The translations under genes and the position numbers were made by a program. Of a stretch of 64,000 nt of DNA, positions 46,925 through 59,043 are shown in pieces. The DNA comes from Phyto melanocephala (Eukaryota; Arthropoda; Insecta; Diptera; Rhinophoridae): positions 171,596,235 to 171,660,234 of the forward strand of contig OW799233.1 of the NCBI GenBank assembly GCA_941918925.1. Direction: 5' to 3'. The notes under the pieces were generated by a model. The model was not told the origin of the DNA. It did no database searches and worked only from the letters and a program-made list of their open reading frames with translations. Position 1 is the stretch's first letter. The number at the start of each line of letters is the position of its first letter.

Positions 46925-49100
46925 AACAAGTAAGAGCACTATATTCGGCTGTGCCGAATCTTTTATACCCACCACCAATTTTGTGTACATTTTAAGCACA
47001 ATATTTATTATTTTGTTAATCAATATAGAATAATCTTTTTTCAATAAAATATGTATCGCTTTCTTTATAGAGGATGGTTAAATTTTAAGGGCCCATGTTG
47101 AAGGTGAACTACACCTAGTATTTAAATTTGTTTTCTGCATTTCACTTGACATTTCTCAATCTCAAACTTACTCAATTTGATCCGTGGAAAGATACGCAAA
47201 TGAGCAACGCTTTAAAGTTATTCAGGTTTTTTATAAAAATGGGCGTTCAAATCAAAATGCATTTTGTGCACTTTGTAATTCTTTTGATCAACATAATCGT
47301 TCAAATCCATCCACAATCGGGAGAATTGTAAAAAATATTAAAATTTCTGCAAAACAGGTTTGTATAAAATGTTAGAAAATCTGTGAATGACTTCTTAGTT
47401 CGTTGAATGGGAACCACTGCTGGTTTTTGCGATAGTGTGGCAAAAGAGCAGTCAACCTCGCCTCATCATCATGCCCAACAATTGAGAATCATTATCGTCA
47501 TTGAAAATTTGGACCATCAAATAGAGGAGTGGTGCCAAGGATGGGGGGCCATTTGGCCGATATTTTGTTAAATACATAATTGAACCATACAAATATTATA
47601 ATTACAAAAAAAAAAATAATAATATCCTAAATAATTTGTGTTTTATTTAAATTCAACATAAAATTTAACCACCCTTTATAACTTCGATATGCTACTAAAA
47701 TGCTTTTGTAAGTGTAGTCTTTCAATGAAAGTGGGCGTTAAAGTAGGCATGTCAATAAAGTTTCCGCTAATAAATACAACTTAGATATTTCAATATAGTC
47801 CTTTATTTTCTCAAAAACTTTATTAATAGAGAAATTACATGAATTTAAGATAAACCGTTATGTGGTATGTAGGCGTTAAAGTGAGCGTGTCACCTAACTT
47901 TTTGGCACAACAATTACATTGAATAGAAGGATATACGTAGCAAATTTGATCATCATACCTCTAATTTTGGCGGTTTTATGAGCTTTTAAATTTTATTAAC
48001 GGTAGATAACGTGAAAAGTGGGTGTTATAGTAGGCGTGTCAAAGTTGTTTTTGCGAATGAGTGCAACTTAGGTGTTTCAATATAGCCCTTTATTATTCCA
48101 AAATCTTTATTAATAGAGAAATTATATGAATTTTAGGTAAAACGTTATATGGGAGGTGGGCGTAAAAGTGGGCGTGGCACCTTAATTTTCTGGCACAGTA
48201 ATTACATTGCCTAGTGGGATATACGTAGCAAATTTTATCATCATACCTCTTATTTTGGCGGTTTTATGAGCTTTTAAATTTCATTAACGGTAGATAACGT
48301 TAAAAGTGGGCGTTATAGTAGGCGTGTCAAAGTTGTTTTTGCTAATGAGTACAACCTGGATGTTTCAACATACTCCTTTATTATTCCAAAATCTATATTA
48401 ATAGAGAAATTATATGAATTTTGGGTAAAACGTTATATGGGAGGTGGGCGTAAAAGTGGGCGTGGCACATTGATTTTCCGCTACAAAAAAGCCCCTCACT
48501 AAAAAGCAAAGTGTGCAAAATTTCAGAGTCGTACATCCAATTTTGTTGCTTTTATGACGTTTTTGTTTTTTAATATACCGAAAAATACACTGTGCGGTAT
48601 AAATTTTCGTACATTTTGATCGATAACTCGTTTCCTAATGCATAGATTTAGATAATTTTTGGGGAGTAATATTGTTTTTACTCAAGAAATATACATTCGA
48701 AGTTTCATGAGTCTACGTTAATGCGTTTGGACACAATTCAATTTTATTCGATGTGCCAAGGACACGGTTTTTTCGACCTACTCTTGCTTTTCGAGCTATA
48801 ACTCACTTCCTAATATTCCGATTTAGCCCATTTTCAATACCAAACAAACCTTGTCTATAAGAAAGATTCTGGCAAAATTTGAGCCCCCTAGCTTTTTCGG
48901 TGCGACCTCTATCGTGCTTTCAACAGACGGACAGACGGACAGACGGACAGACGGACGGACATAGCTAGATCGTCATCAAATCAAACCCTGATTCAGAATA
49001 TATATACTTTATGGGGTCTAAAATGGATATTTCGATGTGTTACAAACGGAATGACAAAATGAATATACCCCCACCATTTTTTTGGTGGCGGGTATAAAAA
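46925..49100 (+). mobile_element. DINE-like element, subfamily A, interrupted by a MITE
   Basis: Begins AACAAGTAAGAGCACTATAT with ATTCGGCTGTGCCGAAT and TATACCCACCACCAAT, and ends TTTTGGTGGCGGGTATAAAA. It carries three tandem units of about 289 bp (GTGGGCGTTA-type starts near 47730, 48018 and 48307), a GACAGACGGACAGACGGACA microsatellite, ATATATACTTTATGGGGTCT and a TACAAACGGAATGACA block. The mariner-derived MITE occupies 47070-47676. Copy 511-1486 shows the uninterrupted sequence. Confidence 0.7.
47070..47676 (+). mobile_element. Mariner-derived MITE, copy 2
   Basis: TIRs GAGGATGGTTAAATTTTAAG and AAATTTAACCACCCTT are flanked by TA. The + strand encodes a broken N-terminal transposase start: MERYANEQRFKVIQVFYKNG, RSNQNAFCALCNSFDQHNRS, NPSTIGRIVKNIKI. 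This is the first helix-turn-helix of mariner-type transposases; the rest is deleted. Copy 1 is at 36245-37039 in the other orientation. Confidence 0.8.
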
Positions 49101-49834
49101 TATTACAGCATGAATTTTTCAAAATTTCAACATATCAGAAAACGCTATACACATGTACGTATTTATGTGTGTAGGTATATAGTTTTATATAATAATTTTC
49201 ATCTAAACCCAGTGGCGAATGTCATGATGATTCATTGTGAAAAACGCTGACAATGTTAAATCATCCATGACAGATGCTGAATTTTCTTTGGCGTCATACA
49301 TGAATTTTTTAAGCAATTGTCCAAAACATCATAGATGACCCGAATTGATTTTGTCCGGTAAGCGTCCGAGTATTAGCGAGTTCTAACAGACAATATCATC
49401 GATTATCAGATATGACTTTTTATGTAATACGTCGCCATTCTAGAGATTCGTAGCGGACAAAATCACTTTGTTTCCTCTGTGAATTTTTCTTTTATATGTC
49501 GCTTTAACAGAGACTATTAAGGACTTTCTGACTAACGTTTCATACATGAATTTTTATGCTATGGATTTTAATCCCAGAGAACCGTACAGAGAAACCAATT
49601 TTATGCATTGTGAATATTTAAAAATTTTTATTAAAAAAAAGTTAAGGCACTCATTAATTCTGTAAATTTCAATATTGTTCAAAATAATATAAGAAATAAA
49701 ATAATATAATAAAAAAGTAACTTAAAAAAAATCAGACATTAATATTGCATTTTTTAATTATAATAATCATAGAGTAATAAGTTTTAAAAGAGTTGTAAAA
49801 AAATAATTTATGAATTGCTAAATAATTGTTTAAG

Positions 49835-50220
49835 TCATTTAAGTTTCTTGACTGTCCACATATATCTTGGATTCATTTTTCTAGAGTGGCGTTTAGCGTC
49901 CCTATTTTTTACTTTTTTAATAGCCGTGCGTAAGTAGCAAAGGAATTTTCCAAAAGACTGGAAGCTTGTACATTCTTTTCAAATAAAAATATAAAAGAAT
50001 TATTTACGCTACGTACAGAACTTGATATCTAATAAAACTTATTTTTAATTTAATATTTAATAGCACTAACCTTTTAAAGCTGTTATTAGATTCGAATACA
50101 ACTTCAGGGCTTTTTTGCCTTTTGTGCCATCATAATTGTATTGGGAAATTAAATTCGAGTCGAAAATTCTTTCTAAGTTTCTGGCCAAATCGTCACAAAG
50201 TAATCGGCGGATAGATATCA
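49835..50220 (-). pseudogene. Two-exon fragment resembling a DUF4806 C-terminus
   Basis: On the minus strand an exon (about 50220-50071) reads VISIRRLLCDDLARNLERIF, DSNLISQYNYDGTKGKKALK, LYSNLITALK. A 96-bp GT-AG intron and a second exon (49974-49835) follow: ECTSFQSFGKFLCYLRTAIK, KVKNRDAKRHSRKMNPRYMW, TVKKLK, stop. 'L...YN..G..GKKA' followed by an amphipathic stretch recalls the DUF4806 domain that is multiplied in insect genomes, often within repeats. The upstream exon start (TTAAAG|GTGATA) is a guess. No N-terminal part was found. Flanking ACAGACAAT and ACATGAATTTTT words recur (49390-50560), so this may be part of a larger unclassified transposon. Confidence 0.35.
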
Positions 50221-50710
50221 CCTTTAATAATTAAAATTAACCAACCACTATTCACTGAGAACTTTACTAAACTAACGAAATGAAACATTTAACCTTGAAT
50301 TGAAATTACAAAAAGCACAAAAAACAATTTAAGAAGAAAAAAGAACAGTTATATTTTTTCAAAGGGTTACGCACAGCAGACAAACTCGCCTTTAAATCCA
50401 CTCATAACAGACAATGTTGCCTAGTTTCAATATTTTTCAATGCAAAAGCAAAAAAATCTTTAATAATGCGTTATTTATTTTTCTTTAACTATTGACGAAT
50501 ACTTGTAGCAGACAAACTCTAGCAGAGTTCATCTTTGTGTCGAATAATAACAGACAATGTCGATTACTTTCTACTTACTTTTATACTGTGTATCTATAGT
50601 GAAGATGTCATAGAAATTACGCCTTGAGATCTAGTTTGTAAAAATGAATCATAAATGAAAATGTCACTATGACAAAGTGGCTCAAAAAACGCCACCGGGA
50701 ATATCTATAT

Positions 50711-50814
50711 ACATACATACATACATACATACATACATACATACATACATACATACATACATACATACATACATACATACATACATACATACATACATAC
50801 ATACATACATACAT

Positions 50815-50846
<32 letters not shown>
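50711..50846. repeat. ACAT tetranucleotide microsatellite followed by a CA run
   Basis: About 30 units of ACAT (50711-50830), then AC repeats to 50846. The long open frames on both strands here are artefacts of the repeat. Confidence 0.95.
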
Positions 50847-50847
<1 letters not shown>

Positions 50848-50849
50848 TG

Positions 50850-51420
50850 AATACCTAAATTTGCGCAGTTTTATTCGTAAGCATATTTAGTTTTAGATTA
50901 AACATTGTTATTAACCACTAAACAACATGTGCCACTTGCAGCACATTTTGTGGTTATAATAATGATATATAACACTCACAGCAATACAACATACATACTA
51001 TGTACATGTGGTGTTTTGTTTTTGTCTCCAACTGAATTACATTTAAATAAACTAAAAATAATGAAATACCAACAACAGCCATTAACACCAGAGTTGTCAC
51101 TTCGTTAGAAATAACCCTAACGGGGTGTAATTTGTTCTGTTGCGGAAACAGATTGGATAATTATATAAACGTGGATAATTCAGGTGCAATTGGGCAGCTC
51201 AGATTTTAAAACACTATTTTCAAGTTTTCTTTTTATTTATTTTTTAACACTTACCTTGTGTAATAATGACCACTTTAATTGTCACGAATATGAAGGTTTA
51301 CTTTTTTAGTGCGATGTTTAGGTCGAGCATCAAAAGCATTAGTTAAGGCATTCGCAATTGTACTGAATTTTGAAAAAAAAAAAAAAAAATTCCTTTTTCT
51401 GCCTCTGTCTTAATTTAGGG
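50850..51420. other. AT-rich DNA, no gene recognised
   Basis: Short open frames only; no repeat hallmark. Confidence 0.35.
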
Positions 51421-51539
51421 TGGGCCAACCGTCACTATGGAGATTAAAAATTTAATAAATTTTTCGATTATAATTTTTTTTTTAATTATAAAATATATAG
51501 GGTCCGTCAAATAACTTTTTTTTTTTTGAAAATGCTAAA

Positions 51540-51925
51540 AAAAAGTGTAGCTTCGGCTGTGTGCCGCCCTGTTGAAACCAAATGTTGCCCATATCCTCCT
51601 CTTAAATTTTTGTGAACAAAAACTCGTTCAATTCATTCGTGATTACGACCACTCCTTGCTCGTTTTCGAAAACAAATGACCCAATTATGCCTCTGGACCA
51701 AAATCCGCACCAAATAGTGACTCGTTTTGGGTGTATCGGCTTTTCAATGTATGCGTGCGGGTTTTCTGTCCCAAATGCGACAATTTTGCTTGTTTACATT
51801 CCCGCAAAGATCAAAATGAGCTTCATCTGAAAAGATGATTTTTTTTTTGGCAAAATCGGCCAAAGTAATGTCGCAATATTTCTGAGCGTTGTTCAAGCGT
51901 ATACACAACCACATTCGTTCAGCGG
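51540..51925 (-). pseudogene. Mariner-like transposase relic, catalytic middle part
   Basis: The minus strand reads KKIIFSDEAHFDLCGNVNKQ, NCRIWDRKPARIH, a stop, then frameshifted KADTPKTSHYLVRILVQRHN and GNIWFQQGGTQPK-type sequence. 'IIFSDEAHF' contains the first catalytic aspartate of the mariner fold. The following frameshifts and lost QQDG show it is dead. Interestingly the SDEAHF block is better preserved than its flanks. Confidence 0.7.
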
Positions 51926-52539
51926 AAGGTTAATTATTTGTCAAATTAGACATAAGATAAGTGTTACCATTCACGAAATAAGCACTAGTTGAAAAAAAAC
52001 GTTAGATGGCGGAACCTTTACAAAGTGGAAAATTTTTTACACTAAGTATAGAAAATAATGGAACTTAAATAACCACCATTTTCAGCTTTGCAATGATGTG
52101 CTCATTTTGAATATATTCTATTACATCTTAAGAAATGTGTGACTGTAGTGCTCGAATTTCGACAATAACGTTGACTTTTTGAATTGTTTCACATATATTC
52201 GTTGCTGAAAATATAAAAAAAAATTGTCTGGTGCTGACAAATCTAAATTCATGTATTATTTATTTATTTTTATTCCTACACAACAAGACTAGGAGCCTTA
52301 TAAATTATAGGATAGGATTAGTACCATGTAAACATAATTGATAATGAACTAAATGCTCTCTAAGAACTTAAAAGTGCTACTGTATCTAGAGTACTATGGC
52401 TGGTGGCTTTTTCGAGCTGAAAGCACGTCTCAGGTTTGTCTTCTATAGCAGGACAGACAATATTTTCTATATCAGGATAGACAATATTTTCCATAATAAA
52501 CCGATATCAATCTCTCTAACGATTACATAATAATCTCTC

Positions 52540-52995
52540 TCCAATTATAATTTCAGATGTAATGACGCACCATACTGTAGACATTTATTAACGGCTATTG
52601 GACTTTCAGAATCTCATAATCTACAATTTTACTTATTAAAAAAGCCATTGTATTTAAAATGAGATTCATAAGTTGTTATAAGATTTGCAATAAAAATGAT
52701 TTAATTTCTGGCCAACGGCTGAAATTTAACTGCAAAACTTTGAACTTGCTGATGACCTGTTGGTTTCAGTTCTTTCACCAATCTCACCTTATAATCTTTT
52801 CTAAAGATGCGCTGTAGTGACATGCGAGCCATTCCTAGCTGAGCATATCGGCTTCTGATAGATGGGCGTAATGTTTTAATAAAACTTTGCTGTAAACGTT
52901 CAATATTTTCCGCTGTGTGAGTCAAATCTCTGTTAGAGACACTTTGATGAATGAACCAAGTAAACAGTTATTGCTGCAAAGGGAGAAATTCTGAC
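52540..52995 (-). pseudogene. Mariner-like transposase relic, N-terminal part
   Basis: A 74-codon minus frame (52925-52701) reads MTHTAENIERLQQSFIKTLR, PSIRSRYAQLGMARMSLQRI, FRKDYKVRLVKELKPTGHQQ: the second helix-turn-helix and linker of a mariner-type transposase. A degraded continuation lies at 52540-52700. It is the closest in-window relative of the relic interrupted by the piggyBac-like element. A 29-bp stretch near 52554 (GATGTAATGACGCACCATAC) recurs at 56152. Confidence 0.65.
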
Positions 52996-53101
52996 GTTAA
53001 AATTTCGAATTTATACCCTTTTTGTAAAAATTATTATTGGTGAATTATTCTTTCAGTTTTGAATCTCTACATTATTTATTTTATGGAGGATATATATTTA
53101 T

Positions 53102-53404
53102 TTATGCATCTGAAAACGAAATATATGTAGTAGCGGAAAAGCTATTTTTAAGGCCCATGATGATTGTTGTTGTAATTATTAAAGAATTTCGAGGATATTT
53201 TTTCAATGACAAAACTTTATCTCCTTTTAATAAAATAAGTTTTTTGTTAACTTCAATATGGGCTTCTTGCATAGTTGTTTTACCATATAGTCTTAGTAGA
53301 TACCATATTAAATCATTTAAATCTTTGTATATTGCAAAATGTCCTGTACGATAAGAATTTTTTAACATGTCATCTAATGTATATGGTGACCGTTTGTTCG
53401 ACAT
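53102..53404 (-). pseudogene. Unidentified reading frame next to CCGGTT-rich DNA
   Basis: From ATG 53404 the minus strand reads MSNKRSPYTLDDMLKNSYRT, GHFAIYKDLNDLIWYLLRLY, GKTTMQEAHIEVNKKLILLK and a less convincing tail to a stop at 53102, about 100 residues. I do not recognise it. Directly upstream of it (53405-53500 and 54420-54545) are many AACCGGTT words, and the far end reads, on the minus strand, TAGGGTGATCGATTCGG, which resembles a hAT-type terminus. It may be the first exon of a hAT-like transposon; there is no BED finger or catalytic block to prove it. Confidence 0.25.
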
Positions 53405-54555
53405 GTTTAAGAAACCGGTTTTCAAATAGTTTGAAATTTAGAATTAAAAAAAACCGGTTGCTCTTTTGAAAATTTAGAAAAAACCGGTTAACCGGTCGAA
53501 TACATAAAATATAATTTTTTCTTATGCCCATGACAGAGATACATATATAGGTATAAAATAGTTTGTTCTATGGTTTAATTGCATTTTAAGTTGACACACA
53601 TTCAATGGCATTATTATGTCGTTATATAAAATAAAGATGTTAAAGGGCAGACACTTTACCTAAAATTTATCGAAAAGATAAGTTTATGCTTCCATTACCT
53701 TGAACTTTTAAGTTTAGGTTATTAAATTTAAAAATGCCACTGTTTCTTTACATGAAACAAAATATGGCAACTAAATTGTGATTAATTATTTTTTTTCTAC
53801 TCCGAAGTTTTATCATCAAAAATTTTATTTTGTTTTGTAAATAAAATGTATAAATTTACATTGTTGCTACTACTTTTTTTTTGAACTAAATTAATTTGTT
53901 AAAGGTAACCGGTATTTGCTCTGGTACTGCCATATAAAAAAAAAACGTTTGTTACAAAGAGGTTTTAATACTCACTGTAGTGTAATAACGACCTTTTGTG
54001 TGCCAAACTATTTTAGTATACAAGTTATATGTAATCAGAGATATTAGTTAAGCTATAATCTTTAGTACAAGTCGCTAGATTTCGTAGAAGCAAAATATTA
54101 TGACATTCGAAAATGACATAAAACAAAGTATTGCAAAGTACAATACTTTGGTCAAAAAACTTAACTGAACAGCTGATTATCACAGCAAATTTTAAGCGCA
54201 ACAACATATAAAATACCTGTTCTCCATATAAAACAAATAATATTTAAGCCTGAATATTTTTCTTATTATACATTTGTTTTTGAAACAACAAATAGATATT
54301 TTACAATATTATGGAAGAGTATTTAATAAATTTTCTGATTTTTCGAAATTTGTTGAGTAATAAATATAGTATGGTACGTTTGGTTACAAAGATAAATGAA
54401 CATAAAACTAAAAATGAAAAAAACCGGTTTATGTGAGTTAAAAACCCGGTTTATTCGACATTCGAAAAATTAACAATTGCAAAAAACCGCCAGCTGAAAG
54501 AGTAAAAAACCGGGTTTTCCACCGGTTGTAAAACCGAATCGATCACCCTAATATA
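53405..54555 (-). repeat. CCGGTT-rich repeat with a possible hAT-like end
   Basis: At least seven AAACCGGTT / AACCCGGTT words lie at 53410-53500, 53905 and 54420-54530. The right boundary reads CGAATCGATCACCCTA on the + strand. Similar words occur at 32540-32635. The other end of the element was not found. Confidence 0.3.
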
Positions 54556-54559
54556 CATA

Positions 54560-55200
54560 CAAAGTTTTACAATATTTTTGTTTCAGGAAAGAACTTTGCA
54601 AGTCTTATCACTATGAATATTTAGATTGTAAAGTTTTTTAAGTAAAAAGGACCAAAAATATAATTATTTTGAGCATCAAATAATGTGACTTTCAAATATT
54701 TGTATGACATTTTTTTTAAAAACATAGTTTATTGTAGAAAAGGACAGGAGAACCGAATGTTCAACTAACAAATCTTAGGTGCAAGGACATTGAATCTATT
54801 ATGTATGACCTGTAACTTTTTAATCACCTAATTTAATTATGGTTTTGATATTGTGTACTAAAAAATCTCTTGTTATCTTCATTTTATCTCCAATGTATGT
54901 GATTTATGTTGACCAAAATCATGAATGATAGAAGCAAGATTATGCATTGTGCATGTTTTGTTGTAATTTATTTTGGAAATCACCTCTCTCATGTGTAATT
55001 CCATATCAGCAAACAAGTGATTGATTATACAAAAAAAAAAAAAAGAAATTAAAATAAAGTGCTAAAATAAATAAAAGGTAAATAATAGTAGTATGTATTA
55101 ACAAAAATAAATGAAAAACCAATTAATAAATAAAATATAAGTGATTGACTATTTATTTTTTGTAAAATTAACTTTAAAACTGTAAGTTATCATATTAGCA
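54560..55200. other. AT-rich DNA, nothing recognised
   Basis: No exon or repeat hallmark seen. Confidence 0.35.
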
Positions 55201-55215
55201 GAAATATGTCAGTTT

Positions 55216-55900
55216 AGGTTAGGTTAGGTTGAAAAGGAGGGGCACTAAAAGCCCAAACCCATAACAGATATAAACTTACGCCCAGTTGGCATGTTGTGCG
55301 GTCCATGTGGGATCTAGAATTCCCAATTTAAAACCATAATCATAATTTTCCATAAATAAATATCGGAGTAGTTCAAGAACTCAGTCAGCCTTAGAATTTC
55401 CCTTGATTTCTCAAGATTTGGGTCACCCCATAGTATTCCTGTCACCTCACCGACATCAGTGCTTTGCCATTTTCTGACATGTTCCTCCATCGCCCAACGT
55501 TTAAGTTGATCCTTAAATCCTTTAAGGGGTTTGGTGTTCTCCAAAGTTATAGTACTCAGAAGAGCTCCCATTTTGGATAATTTGTCGGCTTTGGTCCTTT
55601 CCGATCAGCCCGTGATGGCTTGGTATCCATATTATCTCCAGATGTTCACAATTTGCATATGAGTTTTTCTCCTTTCTCAATGTCTTAATCACTGATTGGC
55701 TATCCGTAAAGATACGAATCGGGGCTTCGCTATTCGTTTTCTTTATCCATTTAATTCCTTCCGTAATCGCCATGATCTCAGCCTGGAAAATAGTGTTGTG
55801 ATCTTGTCGACGGAAGTAATTGCTTCTGTTTCGGCTTATGTCGTATAAGCCCACTCCAGTTTGGTCACCAATCTTTGAACCTTGAAATATGTTAAATAAT
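55216..55900 (-). pseudogene. LINE ORF2 3' fragment with RNase H domain and 3' tail
   Basis: On the minus strand, KIGDQTGVGLYDISRNRSNY, FRRQDHNTIFQAEIMAITEG, IKWIKKTNSEAPIRIFTDSQ, SVIKTLRKEKNSYANCEHLE and IIWIPSHHGLIGKD show the RNase H order: E of QAE, TDS aspartate, and W.P.H.G. A frameshift near 55565 then moves into ADKLSKMGALLSTITLENTK and a C-terminal region ending at a stop near 55316. The + strand 3' end starts GGTTAGGTTAGGTTGAAAAG; the same 3' tail is present alone at 62017-62100. 5' truncated and inactive. Confidence 0.75.
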
Positions 55901-56530
55901 ATAGTTTTATTCTAAAACTATACGCTTTTATACTCCTTAAATTTATGTAAATCTTACTATTTATATTTTTTTATGTTAAGTGCTAGAATGTGGCGTACTT
56001 ACGGCAAACGAAAAAAATTTTTAGAGTCAGAATGCGTAATCTTGTTTTTATTATTCTTGGACCAAAATGGTATATTTATCTAAGATTTTTTATGTTTTTA
56101 TTTAATTTATTTGAGGAGAATTTGTATTGACCAAAATGATTCATTCACTTAAGATGTAATGACGCATCATACTGTAGATAGTTTTCTCTATCCCCTGTCG
56201 TGATACATATTTGAGTACTTAAAAAAATATTTATTTTGATTTTGATAGCTGATACGTAATTAAAAGTTGACCAAAATGGTCCAATGGCTAGGGATTTTTT
56301 TTAATTTTATGTTACAATTTTAATTTAATGTCAGGTTTAGTTTCATATTAATTGGGTAATTTTTCCTCGCCTCCAGTGGGTGTAATTTTGAATTTCTGTG
56401 TGGGAAGCTCTGATGTAAACCAAAATTAGTGCCAAAATGGAAAAACATACACATGCATGTTTGTAAGCAATGCAATATCTTACTAATTATACACACTCAA
56501 TTAACACATGCTTGACATTTGCTTGCTCTT
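55900..56530. other. AT-rich DNA, nothing recognised
   Basis: It includes the short repeat of 52554 at 56152 (GATGTAATGACGCATCATAC). No gene seen. Confidence 0.35.
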
Positions 56531-56532
56531 TG

Positions 56533-58493
56533 TATACCCTTCACCTGTGGTCCAAGGGTATATATATAGCCATGCCACTCTGCTTGTAGTTTCTACAATA
56601 TCAATTTACGATTCTACAATGTAAATATTTTCTGAAAACTTATGACTAGGGAAAAAGATTGAGCCATCTCCGTCTATCCGTGTGTTGGTTGAAATCAACT
56701 TTTTTGAAACCCCTACATCCCCACAAGAACAGTGACAGTCATTTGACCGGTCATATGACTGTCACTGGGATGGATATATTGGTCAAAATTTTCTATCAAG
56801 TTATTAAGGGCAAAATTAAAAAATTGATGGAAACTTTTGTGTACGTGTGATTTTGCATCTCCCTTTAACTTATGAGTTATATCGACTATTGAACATATAT
56901 TTGAACTGCTCACTTCACTGCTGTTTACCAAGCAGCAATGATAAAAATATCAGCCACATTTGACTAATCACACCTGATATATATACCAGTCATAGTTGAC
57001 AAATCATACTTGATGAATATACTGGTCAAAGCTTACCGGTATACATATTATAATAAAACACAATTTTATTTTTTTAAATTAATTATTATATTTTATACTG
57101 AGTATTAATATTATTTAATCGTCGATGAATCCGGGCGGCTCATTTAAATCCTTGTGCATGATAAAGGTGGCCTTTGTATTACGGCTTGGATTACTAAAAA
57201 ATTGAAAACTATGAAAATGTGGATATACATAAATAAATATAATTCTGCTACTTCTTTTACTTACCGTTTACTTCTTGTGTATTTTCTGCAAAGACTCGTC
57301 AAAAATCCCAATCATTGAAAAACTAATTTAAGAAATATTTATTATTTTAATGTAAGAAATTTAACACTATTTCACAAAAATTTTTTGTTTTGACCGTCAA
57401 GAATTCAACACAGATTAGCTGTCTCACTCTCGCATATGCATTTTTTCCCGGTAACAGCAATTTAATATAAAATTGTTGCAAATGTGTTAGTACAAACAGT
57501 TCGTGTGTGTTCGTTTCAGTAATTCATTTCTTGTAGGGATGTTACTTAGATCTGTAAGTGGTGTCAGTCTTTTTAAAATATTCGGGAATAAATCGCTACT
57601 GAAATCCAGTACGATGCCCATAACTTCCTTAGCAAACAAAAACACGACTGCCCCTGTTACTTACCATATTTTTGCCACAAAAATCAACATTTTTCAGTGC
57701 CAGGCTAATTTTTTTGTTTGTTACTATTTATTGATATAAAATACTTCAAAAAAATAATTGAGAAAAATAATAATTTTCAAAAATAATTTAGAAAAGTATA
57801 ATTTTTTTATATACATTTTATATACTTGAAGCTCCTAATTTAGTTTTGAACATGCTAAAGACACCAGAATACGAACTGTAGCCTCGAAAATTATCATCGA
57901 GAAAAACTAAGAAATCGGTGTGAAACAAACTGAGATATAAGCAAAAAAATACAAATGCTACGGTAAACTAAACTTTGAAAACGAAAACCGATTTTTTCAG
58001 CTTCTGGACAATAGGAATGAACAAGATGGGTGTTTATAGAAAGGTCTTAACAAGTAGAGTATAAGACACTTTAAAAAAATTCAAAAATCCTAGATGGCAG
58101 CCACTAAAAAATGGCGTACAATTAATATGTAAATATTTGGTTAATTCTTGTAATTTAAAATGTACTCACTTCAACACTTTCAATATCAAATAGTGTCAAA
58201 CATTTGATGTCAGTGAAATATAGTAGTAAATACTGAAAAAGTTACAATTCGAAACAAAATGGCCATTTTTTTTTTTAAATATGATCAATGTGGGTATGAA
58301 ATAAATGAGCTTAACCAGTAGAATATAGTAAATTATGTAAAAGTTTAAAATAAAATATGGCCGCTAAAATAATAAAGAAAATAGATTATAACATGATGTC
58401 TGAAATCTAGGCTAAACTTAGATGTATACATGATTATGAAGGGTATTATTAGATTCGGCATGGCCAGAAATACTACTCGTACTTTTTCTTTCT
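56533..58493 (-). mobile_element. DINE-like element, inverted, interrupted
   Basis: It opens (3' end on minus) with TATACCCTTCACCTGTGGTC and the degraded core and GTTGGTTGAAATCAACTTTT. It resumes after an insertion with TTACTTAGATCTGTAAGTGG and GGAATAAATCGCTACTGAAA, and closes at GGGTATTATTAGATTCGGCA and GGCCAGAAATACTACTCG. Order matches 19262-20037 and the subfamily C copy. Confidence 0.55.
56722..57535. mobile_element. ~810-bp insertion with short TIRs inside the DINE-like copy
   Basis: Comparison with related copies places an insertion between GAAACCCCTACAT and ATGTTACTTAG. Its ends read CCCCACAAGAA and TTCTTGTAGGG, an 11-bp inverted repeat with one mismatch. Near the left end GTGACAGTCAT..ATGACTGTCAC is a hairpin (56732-56765) enclosing the palindrome TGACCGGTCA, and ATACTGGTCA-type words recur to 57050. 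On the minus strand a splice-like arrangement (57300-57120) could encode a short C-terminus ending MHKDLNEPPGFIDD. Superfamily unknown. Confidence 0.45.
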
Positions 58494-58494
58494 G

Positions 58495-59040
58495 TCATTC
58501 AATTAAACAAATAAAAAACCTTAAATACACTAAATTTAATTTCAATTCATTTAAATAAAAATATATAAATTGTACAATATTGTATGTTGTTGGTTAAATT
58601 GTCCTTGTGTTTATGTTTAATTCAAAATGTTGGTTTATTTAATAATTTGTTAAAAATAAAGCGTAGAATTATGCAAAATATTTAGTAAATATATTAAAAA
58701 ACAGTTCCCAAAATACATATTATATTTATGTAGCTTAAAATTATATAAATTTCTATATGGTTTTAATGTATTTTTTTGTTATGAAAAAGATATTTTGAGG
58801 CTAAAATAATATTGCTTTTAATAGCATTTGTGTGTTTAATCTGTGGTTATGATTTAGACAAATACCCAAATACTTTTATAATACATAAATAAATTTTAAT
58901 ATGTGGCAACAGGATTTAAGCATGAATATTTGTATATAGTCATAAGTATTTAAAAGCAAGTTTTGGATAATGGGTGTTGCAAGAAATCTGTGAAATAGAA
59001 TCTGGCAATTTTAGTAGCTTCGACAGTTTTAGCTTGGATT
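58495..59040. other. AT-rich DNA, nothing recognised
   Basis: No feature could be supported. Confidence 0.35.
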
Positions 59041-59043
59041 TAG

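Noticed and set aside
50711..50846. Possible CRISPR-like array
   Set aside because: The repeat unit is 4 bp with no spacers; the genome is eukaryotic.
50617..50890. Open frames of about 75 codons on both strands (YVCM and YIHT repeats)
   Set aside because: They are translations of the ACAT microsatellite.
55214..55232. TTAGG-type telomeric repeat
   Set aside because: Only about three GGTTA units, and they are the 3' terminus of a LINE that recurs at 62017; higher flies lack TTAGG telomeres.
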